64,000 nucleotides of DNA from Amanita rubescens. Taxonomy: Eukaryota; Basidiomycota; Agaricomycetes; Agaricales; Amanitaceae. Under the pieces are notes generated by a model. The model was not told where the DNA came from. It did not search any database and worked only from the letters and a program-made list of their open reading frames with translations. Position numbers and translations under genes: made by a program. Position 1 is the first letter of the stretch; the number at the start of each line of letters is the position of its first letter. The stretch lies in assembly GCA_015039365.1 (NCBI GenBank), contig WION01000152.1:56954-120953 (forward strand). The letters are read 5' to 3'. Positions 11,705 through 25,163 of the stretch are shown here, one piece after another.

Positions 11705-12822
11705 CTAACTAGGTGGAGCAGGTATCAGAATATTCTCTCTAAACTTTGCAATATCACCGTCAGTGAATCCGGCATGTTGTTTTAGATATTGTTCGACGCC
11801 GCCGTACTTGCTTTGGATTAGTTCAAGGAATGCCAATATAGTTTCTGGTCTTGATTGCGTAAAGATTAGCTTCAGGGATGGTTGAAACAGGGATAAGAGG
11901 AGACTGACCGACAAGTGAACATGTTCAGCGCTGCTTCGTTGTTTGATGCAAATATGGGTTCTAGAGACAATCGACGCATTATCATGGCGCGGGCTGGCTC
12001 TCTGCCCACCCTTGTTAAAGAATAGTCAGAAGCGATTGCGTCGTGATCAACGCCGGCTAACTGTCCAAGAAAAACTATTAATAGAGGAATCGTGATGACT
12101 GCGATGTGTTATAGTACCTCGAGAATAATAGCTGCAATGACACCTGTTCTATCCTTTCCCGCAGTGCAATGAAAAAGATAGCCTTCGGTTGGCTTATCTA
12201 CCATGTGTCGGAGGATAAAGCCAATAGTTGGGCCCCCGTGGTCTAGAATTTGAGTGTATAGTTCCATGAATGCCTAACATCATATAAGTTGAGCGCTTTT
12301 TCGTCGAGGCGCGGTGCATGTCAGACGTACTTCTGTCTTTCCGCTGGCATACAGTTGATATCTCCTGAAAGGGTGTTTGTTCCATGAAGCGTAGGGGCTC
12401 AACTGGTAATACGTACTTACCTGGCCATTGTCTCTGGACTATAATCTTCTTCTTTGAATATAGGCGCTCGTAAGATGCTTACGCCATCGATAACTGGTAT
12501 GGGCGCGTTGTATTTCAACATCTCAATATCTGACCGTAAATCAAAGACGGTGGCGATCCCCAGGCCTTTGAGTTGTGCCTTGCCTTTAAGACGATAAGAT
12601 AACAGGTAATCGTAGCGTTCAAAAATACACACCTTCATCTGTGATGCCCGACAATTCGGCTGAACGGAAGACGAAATTGGGCCTTGTTATTTCTCCTGGG
12701 CGATAGGTGGAGGGGAGATTTCCGAGGTCTCTGACATTAATGACGCCTTGTATCGTCACGAACGGAGGACGAGAGAGCGTCTCTGATACATAGGATGAGT
12801 CCAGTGGCTCAAGTTCATTCAT
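11705..12822 (-). CDS. Tyrosine/serine phosphatase-like protein (Y_phosphatase3 family)
   Basis: Start at 12822 (MNELEPLDSSYVSETLSR). The N-terminal half reads GVINVRDLGNLPS..., FVFRSAELSGITDEG, IATVFDLRSDIEM, the signature of the fungal/bacterial family typified by PF13350. The catalytic loop is visible on the minus strand near 12200-12120: HCTAGKDRTGVIAAIILE, that is Cys-x5-Arg with Lys-Asp, complete. Four to five introns interrupt it; the last exon (about 11900-11705) gives PETILAFLELIQSKYGGVEQ and ends IPAPPS. Members are dual-specificity or phosphoinositide phosphatases; substrate here cannot be told. It is convergent with VAC14, tails 165 bp apart. Confidence 0.88.
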
Positions 12823-12969
12823 GAGTTGAAGTTGACCATGGACGAGTTAGTGGACTACTTTATATCACCCAGAAATGGAAATCGCTTATTATTGGGTCGC
12901 CGATTTTAACTTCCACACTCGATAACAGCAGCAGTGGAAACTGTACTCTGATGCTAATCTACATCAAAC

Positions 12970-13991
12970 ATGTTAAAGCTGTTAGTAGGTGAAAACACAG
13001 CTCCGCGGGTCCCACCTCCCTCTAAAAAGGGAATGAATGGCTTCACTGAAACACCTGTGGACGCTTCCAGGGTGCTGTTATTACCAACTGGTGACAAAGG
13101 AGAGGATGGTAATGGTGAAGTTGTCGCCGTCCCAGATGAAGCATTGCATAGGTATCGGCAGGCGATGTACATCCTTACACAGAAAGATCGCCCCATACCA
13201 TCGTAAGTATATCCGTCCGTACTTCGTTTTTGTTTAACTTAACATCGCTGTCTTTGTTTAGCCTTGCACAAATGACTGAAGAGATTAGAGAGTCAGAAGA
13301 CTCTGCGCGCCTCGATGCGCGGATCAAGAGGCTTAAACAACAACATTTAGACGATCTTCAACGTTTGTATTCTGCTCATGCAGCGGAATATCACGAAGAA
13401 GTGTTGCATCGTCATAATTCCAAGGATGAAACACAGTATCTTTCAAGTGGCGAAAATAACACTACAGCAATAGCGTCCTACGAAAAACTAGGGGTATTTA
13501 CCATATCAAAAGCAATTTACGTATACTGAACGTATTTTCAGAGACTGTATCATGATGCCAGGGATGCTGGAAGCTTCGAAATACCCTGGCATGATGATAT
13601 CGCACACATGAATCATGCATATCAACAGGAACTCCTGCACTTACGCGGGAAAAGAAAGACCTTGCGAGTCAGAGAGGAGGAAATCCGAAAAAGAGAGGAC
13701 GCACAATTCCCACGAGATATTACTGACTGGCGTACCAAGTCCAGAGATGTCCGATTGCGTGTTGCTAGGTTCCTGGATGGAGATAGTGGAACGCAGGACA
13801 AAATGATGTCTGAGTTTGGTTGGGCGTGGAGACAGACGGGGCCATTGAAAGAAGAATATAATAGAAGCGTAAGTCGCGATCTCACCCTAATGGTCTATGG
13901 ACGAATTATTCTTTTTTAGGCGGCGTTCCAAGTCGAAATTCGAGACTTGTTGAGCGTGTATGAGGTAAAGGACCCGAGAGCAAAGCGATAA
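12970..13991 (+). CDS. Unknown coiled-coil protein
   Basis: Four exons: 12970-13202 (MLKLLVGENTAPRVPPPSKK), then LAQMTEEIRESEDSARLDAR after an intron with GTAAGT donor, RLYHDARDAGSFEIPWHDD after about 13540, and a short last exon AAFQVEIRDLLSVYEVKDPR. Junction 1 joins IPS to LAQM in phase. The protein is about 270 residues, charged, with heptad-like Leu/Arg/Glu stretches (IKRLKQQHLDDLQRLYSAH; RGKRKTLRVREEEIRKRE), so a coiled coil is likely. No enzyme motif and no signal peptide. It lies head to head with the phosphatase (148 bp between starts), so the two may share a promoter. I do not recognise the family. Confidence 0.7.
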
Positions 13992-14169
13992 TTTGATTGC
14001 TGCCGCTGTGCGAATGTCCTAGTCTTGGACTCAACTTGGCTGTGGACGTACTTCGTATTATAAATGTAACAGTGGACTGTGCTACTATGTAGTACGCGCA
14101 ACGCGTAAAGACCTCCCCTAAATCGCGTCATTAGCGCGGCATGCCGTTTTTCTGTCCGCGCATCTAGCG

Positions 14170-17430
<3,261 letters not shown>

Positions 17431-17711
17431 TATTATACTTACCATTTCTTTGCTACTCTGTACTTATACCAAAGTTTTGTATACCTCATGTATGTCGTAT
17501 AATGCCACGTGGCTAAACCGCATCATATGGCCTTTTTGGCCGTAAATGAGAAGCTCCAGTGATGCACCTTCCGAATGCTATACCTGGACAATTGGCGCCG
17601 CTAACTCGCCTCGCGCTACCGCCTGGAACCCGGAAACCTCTTTAATGAAACCCTGCTGAGCATCTGCAATATTGAACGGTTTTCACATATACGTGGTATC
17701 TGTTCAAGGCG

Positions 17712-20700
17712 ATGCTGGAAGATAGCCTCATTGTACCGACACTCCTACCAAGCGGTACCATTCACTTCGCCGAGGTCTCTCAACAAGGGTCAGCACAGGA
17801 TGTCATCAATAGTATTATGACCTTGGGCGAGGTGGCAAAGGGCACCCTTGGAAGCTTAGAAGACCGTGGATGGGCATTGCAACGGATTCGCAAAGAGAAA
17901 CATGGTCGTACTTGGGAGCAGGACGAACTTGAGGCACTCGGTGATGGTGAGTTGTATATCGGTCTTTGAGTATTAATGGGTAGTTAAAGTTATGACAAGG
18001 CCTACTCCCTCCTGCAGCACCTGTAGCACCTATTCTGAACTTGATACCTCCAAGTTCATCCAGGCAGAAGCATTTCTCATCCTTTCCGTTGACTTCGCAC
18101 CTGCATCTGCCCGTTTTGCGCTTAGTGTCTTTGCATCCTCTCTTGTCCGTATCTCTGACATTTTTGCGCATACCCGAGATACACGATGGATTTGAGCACA
18201 AGTTCTTCATATCGAGGACGTCTACGATTGAACAGGTTGTCGACATGGTGATGGACGAGCTTGGTCTGGCAAAATCTTTGCCTATACCTGGAGCTGGAGC
18301 CATTGAATATGTCATCGAAGAGGTGTGGACTGATGGGAATCGAGAAAGTAAGATTCAATTCTTGCTATTGTAGCAGACTCGACAACACGCTAATAGAGTC
18401 ATCTAAATTGCCGTACGATTCTGTCTTGTACGAAATTCTGGTTTTCCCATATACTGTCAATCCCTTTACAAGAAAGGCGAAACGGACGTTTAGATTTTGT
18501 ATTCCAGAGGAGTGGTTTCGGCGCCAAGACGATCCCAAGGGCAAAAGTAGGAACAGGGAGGCGAATACCCTAGACGATAAGAACGATAGCGAGGGTGAAG
18601 GAACAGCTAAGGCTATTCAACGTCCTGCAGGGGTACCTGTTCAGGGCGCGATTGAGGTGCCGCAGAATACATTGTCAAGCATATTTACTGGTTTTCTACG
18701 ACCTATGTCGCCCGACGGCTCCGTCGAATTGTCCACCAAGCGGAAAACAGTCAGTGAGCCAGTACTCGTGGAGCAACACATGGGCTCCAGCATCCAAAGT
18801 ACAGAAGATGGAAGTATCGACCCCAATGCATTCGAGGCAATGCTAGTATGTGATACCAATTTCTTCATCCGAAGACGTCTGACTTCACTTGAAAGGACTC
18901 CATGGCGCTGAAAGGAGGGACCAGAGATGCGATGTATAAGCTTCCAGACTTTAATAAAAGATATCTATTGCAACAACATAATCAGACTAGGCCGAAGCAC
19001 GCAGCCCACAAACATTCACCCTCGTATTCTGTTTCGTACGGCCCATCAAGCGGTTCTGCTTTGCTACCGCGACTGGTGCCCCAATTGACTGGCGACTCCG
19101 GCTTCCTTCGCCGGTTATCGTTGAGTAGTTGGGGACCAGGCGCACCGTCCTCATCTCCGAACCCCTCAATGCGCTCGAGCAGTATATCTAGCAACGCAGA
19201 CTCGTTCGAGCCAGCGGAGGATATCCAATTTCTGAGCCCCCAGAGTACAGGCGGATTTTGGTCTAGCCTGTGGTCGCTATCAGGAGGAGATAATTTGAAA
19301 AAAGACAGTACTTCTCCAAGTTGGTACATGGAACCCTTGCGCACGCTCAAGCCAACAGATCCAAAACTTGCAAAGCACCTGATATCATTGCGCGTGCATC
19401 TATCCAGCGCAGATTTGACTTGGATCGAAGATTTTCTGGAAAATGAACATGGTGTAGAGGGCCTTGATCGCCTCTTAGCTGGATTGGTCACTAGTCCTGA
19501 AAAGAAGAGGAGTTTGACAGATACGGAAAATACAGTGATCTTTGAGACCATTAAATGTTTTCGAGCTCTACTCAACACAGAGGTCAGTTATCTGTGATAT
19601 CACTACCATTTTTTACCAATAACACTCATAGGTCGGCTTTGATCGAGTCGTCGAGTCTCCAACTGTTGTAACGCACATGGCTTATGCGCTTTATTCTTCC
19701 TCTGCCAAGTTGCGTACCCTCATTCTGGAATTGCTGGTGGCCATTTGCAACGTGTCCCCTGTGCAAGGTCACAAGGCGGTTCTCTCAGCACTGTCTGATT
19801 ATCGAATCATATTTCAAGAGTCATTCCGATTCGAGACTCTGATCAAATTCCTGCGCGTGCCGGCTACCCAAGAGCTAATTACAGATGAAGATGCCGCTAA
19901 TCTCGTTGTTGACGAAGAAAACATATGGGACAGTCGAATAGCCTGTATGGCATTGGTAAATGCCATCGTCAGCTGTCCAGAGATTCTAGATGATCGCATC
20001 TTATTGCGGGATGAGTTTGCTCGCAGAGGAATTAATGAGGCTACTGTGGTAAGTAGATCTGCGTGCGACGTTTATCATGTCGTCTAATCCGTGACTTGCT
20101 TAGGCATTAAAATACACCGGAGCACCTGAAGCATTCCTAACACATCTAGATCATTACGTGGAGGATAAGTTTGAAGACGAAGAAGAAATGCGCGACCGTG
20201 CGCGCACCCTTACGATGGAGGGCCCTGACCACGATGCACCTTCTGGCTCACGGGATGTTGATGAACTTATGTCCTTGGCGAAGCAGCACGGCGAATTACA
20301 GGGGCTAGTTACCGAAACAGTTCAGCATTGCATTCAATTTCTCAAGAGGAATCTCCGCATGTAAGGGATATCTAATCTGCAGATAGTATACTAACTTCGA
20401 CCAAGTCAGGACAAAGCTAATATGTTTTCCATGCTTGACAGACTTGTAGAGCAAGCTATCGGACACGATGAATTGTAGGCCCATCTTCTTTGGATCCTAT
20501 TTTTCTGTAACGATGACACGCAGTGGGGACGATTGGACAGACTTCTTCAATATCTTTATCACGTCTTTTCGGACGATAGAAGGGAATACGCTTGACCTGA
20601 AGGTTGTCTCCAACTCTTTTTCCGACAGCAGCCAGGCATCGGAGCTCGAGGTTCGGCAACGTCAGATTGATGAACTCAACGGCGAGGTATGCGCGTCAAT

Positions 20701-23700
20701 ACTTATCAGTTTTCACAATATTGAAGCATGGATTAGAAGGAGACGCTTTGCCTTCAATTAAATGAACAAGCAGCGGAACTCAATGTTTTAAGGTCTCTGC
20801 CTTTAAATGTCCCTGCAAATTTGGCATCAAAAAGCAGAAGTGGCACAGAGGTAGATACAAAGATCATTAGCCATTTGCGGTTGCTTATTTGTTGAAAAGA
20901 ACCTCACTGGGATCGTTCAACGTTTAGTACAGAAGGAGAAACAAGTAATACAATTGCAGACTGAACTTGACCGGTTCAGAGCTCAGAATCCGGGAGAAGG
21001 TCGAGATAGAGAACAGGTAAATCAAAGAGCTCTTCCGCTGCGATCGACAACTGATTGATGAGAGCAGGATGACCGACTCAAGCGGGAACGAGATAAAGTG
21101 AGATGGACAGCATTGTCAGACGAAGCCTCGAAGCTGAAAACCAAGGTGAGAATGCTTATTGAACGAAGTTGATCCGTACTCATAAGATTGTTATAGCTTG
21201 GAGAGCTAGAACAGGCTTTGGAAATGAAGGATAAAGAAATTCTTTACTTGAAACGTGCTATGGAGTCTGTTTTTGGCCGCTTTTTGTCACGGGAAGAATT
21301 GCGGGAAGATGCCAATGCAATGGCCAAACAAGCAATCGATCGTTTGGAACAGAAGGACGAGTTGATCAGAAGTTTGGAAGCAAAGATATCCGCTCTTAAG
21401 GCAGAGGCGATCAGGACCGTAGCGATACGCGATACAGCAGCAGCGGGTGCGACTTCACGGCCATCGGACGAGATTGCTGAAGGAGACACCGTGAAGATAA
21501 CTAAATCTCCTCTCGCGTCCATCCCCATTTCTTCTCCGCCATTGTCAACGTCGCCTCCACCCCCGCCTCCGCCACCTCCGCCTCCATTGCCCCCACCTCC
21601 ACCTCTAAAGGTGTCCTTGCCTGACGCGAGTCTAGCCAACGACCCTCCTCCCCCTCCTCCTCCTCCGCCGCCACCACCACCTCCAACAGGTGCTGGAATC
21701 CCTCCACTACCGCCGCCACCTCCACCTCCAGGTGCGCCGCCTCTACCGCCTCCACCACCGCCTGCACCCCCGGGTGCGCCACCACCACCTCCTCCCGTGG
21801 GTGCTCCGCCACCGCCACTACCTCCTTCAGCTTCCATGACAAGGAAACGCCCCATATCTGCTGCTCGTCAAAAGCGATTAAGACCGTTTTTCTGGAATAA
21901 GTTATCAGCTACATCGCTGGATTCAACAATATGGAATGAGGTAGATCATACCGTCCATTTTGATTTGAATGATTTAGAAGGTACTTTCACCCTCGATCCA
22001 AATGCTGGGAATGTCAAAGCAGCACCGGCGCCGAAACCGTCACAAAAGAAGCAGAACGTGGTAACTCTGCTGGACATCAACAGAGCGAATCACATTGGTA
22101 CATTTCTTTCCTGTGCTTTGATTGTTTCTCATGCTGTTTATTTCGCAGCAATAATGCTGAGCAGGATTAAAATGAGTTTGCCTGAGATTCGGAATGCGGT
22201 AACAGAATTGGACGATGATAAGTTGTCGATTGATGACCTGCGAGCCATGAGTAGGTACCTTCCTACGCGTGAAGAGGTGAGTTGTCAACGAGCAGATTGC
22301 ATTTACCCCATCCTAACTCGAATGCGCGAGACAGGCAATACGTATCAAGGATCATGGTGACGTTGGAAAGCTTGCAAAAGCAGACCAGTATTTGAGCCAG
22401 GTAAGTTTCATGCTACCGTCATCGACCTGTGTAACATGACAGCCTGTTAGATTATAATGATTCCTCGTCTACCAGAACGCCTGGACTGTATGATCTATCG
22501 TCGAAAGCTGGAGCTGGATATTGAAGAGTTACGGCCGGAATTGGATCATTTAAAAATCGCTTGCAGGGAATTGCGTACATCTCCAAGATTTAAGAAAGTC
22601 TTGCAAGTATGTTTAATTCTAGTTGTGGCATCGGCAGCAGCCTAATGATCCACAGGCTGTCCTGGCCATCGGAAATGCCCTCAATGTCTCAACTTTCCGC
22701 GGCGAGGCTCGAGGGTTCCAGCTGGATGCGTTACTGAAGGTGAGCTACTCTGGATGCGTTAGCGATCGATAGTGCTTACACTTCGCCCAAGCTGAAAGAT
22801 ACGAAGACGACCAAAGGTGGGCCAAGCTGCCCCACTTTACTCCATTACCTAGCCCGTCTTCTCTTACGCACGGACGCATCCTTGACCACCTTTATCGAAG
22901 AACTTCCAAACGTTGAAGCTGTTGCTCGACGTATGCACATCCTTTCGCCTTCTTGTGCATAACTCTTGCTGACAATATGACCAGTTTCCGTCGATACTAT
23001 CATCCAAACGGCCGACAGCTTTCAGGTTGGTCTGCAGAAGATTCAAAATGAGATCAAGCAGCTTCAGCAGTTGTCAGATATAGCACCAAACGACCGGTTC
23101 ATTGCCATCATGGAAGTAAGTCAGGTTCACCGTCATAGGGCTTACGTTGATGTTGGAGCATAGCCTTACGTTTCAGAGCAAGGTCCGAAAGTCGAGGCCC
23201 TAAAGGGTATGGCCACATCACTACGGAAAGATTTGCAGTCGCTGCTTTCTTATTTTGGAGAAAGTTCTGAAACGTCCGAAGCATCTAAATATGAGGACTT
23301 TTTTGCTATGATAATCGCGTTTTCCTCCTCGTTACAGGTTTGGTTATTATCCAGTGCATGGTTAACAGTGACGCTCACGCTTGGCAGAAATGCGCTCTGG
23401 AGGTCCACGATGCAGAACAGAGACAGCTGAAGGCTGCGGCAAAGGCGAACAGGGCCAAGATCGGGCTTGCTGGTGCTACCCAAACACCAAAATTGGTTAG
23501 TCTGCCGTCATTCTGAGCTGTCCCTTACTAATTCTGCAGAAGGGCGCTGGTCCGAACCTACCTTCGGCGGATCTCACGTCATCAGCTGCGGCGCCAGGCA
23601 AACGGTCGATTGGTCGCGGTGACGTCGACCTAGTTATCCGTAGCATAAAAGCTACCACAAGGAAGACGAGAAAACGCCCAGCTGCAGACCAACCATTGAG

Positions 23701-23755
23701 CAAAATTTATATGGATGGTGGTTCAGTGACCTCGAGGCACCGTTTGATTGATTGA
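17712..23755 (+). CDS. Formin (Bni1/SepA type) with FH1-FH2 and C-terminal basic tail
   Basis: Start at MLEDSLIVPTLLPSGTIHF. An N-terminal region contains a ubiquitin-like/RA-type segment (HKFFISRTSTIEQVVDMVMD, near 18190-18300). After the 18850-18900 intron comes the GTPase-binding/FH3 region (LPDFNKRYLLQQ; LKPTDPKLAKHLISLRVHLS; WIEDFLENEHGVEGLDRLLA; TVVTHMAYALYSSS). Coiled-coil exons follow (20630-21420). FH1 is a dense polyproline block at 21530-21835. FH2 begins RKRPISAARQKRLRPFFWNK and includes LSATSLDSTIWNEVDH, LDINRANHIG and the later AVLAIGNALNVSTFRGEARG. The tail has a DAD-like basic run (GDVDLVIRSIKATTRKTRK) and ends RHRLID. About 17 introns and about 1,700 residues. Formins nucleate linear actin cables for polarised growth and septation, activated by Rho GTPases that relieve the N/C autoinhibition. 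I recognise the N-terminal extension only as fungal. Confidence 0.93.
21530..21840 (+). repeat. FH1 polyproline block (CCN-rich tract)
   Basis: About 300 bases almost wholly of CCA/CCT/CCG codons broken by Gly-Ala spacers (tracts of 6 to 12 Pro, e.g. around 21556, 21645, 21712, 21790). In the formin these bind profilin-actin. The opposite strand shows a long open Gly-rich frame, which is only the complement of the Pro codons. Confidence 0.9.
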
Positions 23756-24112
23756 ATCGTAGGGACATCACGGAGTATTTATGTCCGTTTACACATATGT
23801 ATCGTATACATCGCCATTGGTTACTTGTAGTCTACTTAGGATGTACCGTGCAATTTGTTTCAGGTTTCGGGAGTAGAAGGGAAAGAAATGGGTCACATTC
23901 ATCGTGTGAAGCTCTGGGAAGGCCCAGTTCCTCGGATTGAATAGAGTGGATACTTTTGTACGTACGTATAATAACGTGGCATCATCGACCCTTGCGGCAA
24001 ATATTACGCAAACCGAAGCGTTGGCTGAAATGGGCAGAGACCACTCCCAAGGGTCACCCAGTTTCTCAATCTTTTCTCCGTCACTCGCTCAGCCCAGATT
24101 TTTTTTCAAACC
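23756..24112. other. Intergenic stretch between formin and orphan gene
   Basis: About 350 bases. T-runs just before the next start (24100-24107) may be part of its leader. No gene seen. Confidence 0.4.
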
Positions 24113-24793
24113 ATGTCCAGTCCAATCCAACAATTCGCTCTTTTCAATCTCGACAAAAGGCAAAGCCTTTCCGAGTCCGGAAACATATCTAAGCTCATGT
24201 GCAGCAGCACACCACCCGGACTGGTTTATTTATTATTGAAACCAGCCAAATCGAATGGTTCAGACGGACTTGGCGCATGGGCAGGCCACCGGTTGGTTTG
24301 TGCTGGTGACCGCTTGAAGGAGTATCCCAACGGCATGCTCAATTCCGAGGAGGAACAAGAGGTGGAGAAGTACACAGGTGGCCGGGATTTTTACCGGTTC
24401 GCGCGGGACGCGTTTGACCAGATTCCCGTTCCGACGTCTGCTCCGCCCAAGATTAATGGGGCGGACAAGGTGTGGGTTCTCCGTAACCTTTCCAAGCGCC
24501 TATACGTCCGTGCCGACGTGCTCGCTGGAAAACCAGATTTCAAAGGACCTTTCGTTGAACCGTTTGGTTTTGGAGATCTGTTGTTGGCCAATATGACTTG
24601 GTCGTCGGATAGTGTGAACATGGAATATGGTCATGCTCTGGTTTTGGGACCGTGGGCGGGAGATAGGTTTGATATCGTGCCTTGGGAGGTCGCCAAGAAG
24701 GATATCAAGAAGGAAAAGAAGTCTAACCCGTGGAAGGACGTAAGCGAGGAGCAAGCAAAGCGGACACGTATGCTCCTCGCAGACATATTCTGA
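24113..24793 (+). CDS. Orphan family protein (MGQYF family, paralogue A)
   Basis: Single exon, 226 residues, start MSSPIQQFALFNLDKRQ. It is a diverged paralogue of the proteins at 32819-33496 and 39944-40618. Shared motifs in order: AWAGHRLVCAGDRL (WAGHR-x-I/V-x-AGD), PNGMLNSEEEQEV, RDFYRFARDAFDQIPV, WVLRNLSKRLYVR, NMTWSSD, LGPWAGDRFDIVP and WKDVSEEQ. No signal peptide, no membrane segment. The family is known to me only as uncharacterised proteins of mushroom-forming fungi. The two WAG-x-R motifs, one early and one late, suggest an internal duplication or a ligand-binding fold. No function is assigned. Isolated here in an otherwise housekeeping block. Confidence 0.82.
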   Translation: MSSPIQQFALFNLDKRQSLSESGNISKLMCSSTPPGLVYLLLKPAKSNGSDGLGAWAGHRLVCAGDRLKEYPNGMLNSEEEQEVEKYTGGRDFYRFARDAFDQIPVPTSAPPKINGADKVWVLRNLSKRLYVRADVLAGKPDFKGPFVEPFGFGDLLLANMTWSSDSVNMEYGHALVLGPWAGDRFDIVPWEVAKKDIKKEKKSNPWKDVSEEQAKRTRMLLADIF

Positions 24794-25163
24794 TTCATCT
24801 GGTTGCAATATTGCGGAACGGAAACTTCGGATTTGCAGGTTATTGTTTCACATCGTTTTTTTTGGCATTTTTCAGAGGATACATATTGCATTGCATACGG
24901 CGAGGATTCTATTTATTGCAGCTTTCCCCTTGCATATTTCTACAGCTTGATATCTGACACTCATTACACATGGCGGAGACTTTTATTTATTGCAGCTTTC
25001 TTACTTGCAGCTTGATCCGATACACTTACAGCACGAGCTCGTAATTTCCTTCGTTTTTTTGGGCATACATAGTGCGCATTATTTTGAATTGGATATGCAC
25101 CTTAGACTACATTGGATGTACTCGGGTATAGCAAACATGCAATGGTGCATTAGCAACAGTGGG
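24794..25163. other. Intergenic stretch with a short internal near-repeat
   Basis: The phrase tctatttattgcagctttc occurs near 24907 and again near 24982 with a nearby cttgcatat/cttgcagct, a roughly 75 bp imperfect tandem duplication. No gene. It lies between two converging tails, so it would hold 3' UTRs and polyadenylation signals. Confidence 0.5.

Noticed and set aside
18902..19597. Separate gene starting MALKGGTRDAMYK
   Set aside because: A GT-AG intron joins it in phase to the upstream formin exon (EAML to DSMALKGG), and the GTPase-binding region needs it.
21244..21855. Long open frame on the minus strand opposite the formin FH1 block, coding for Gly-rich protein
   Set aside because: It is the complement of Pro codons (CCN gives NGG), without start context or conservation.
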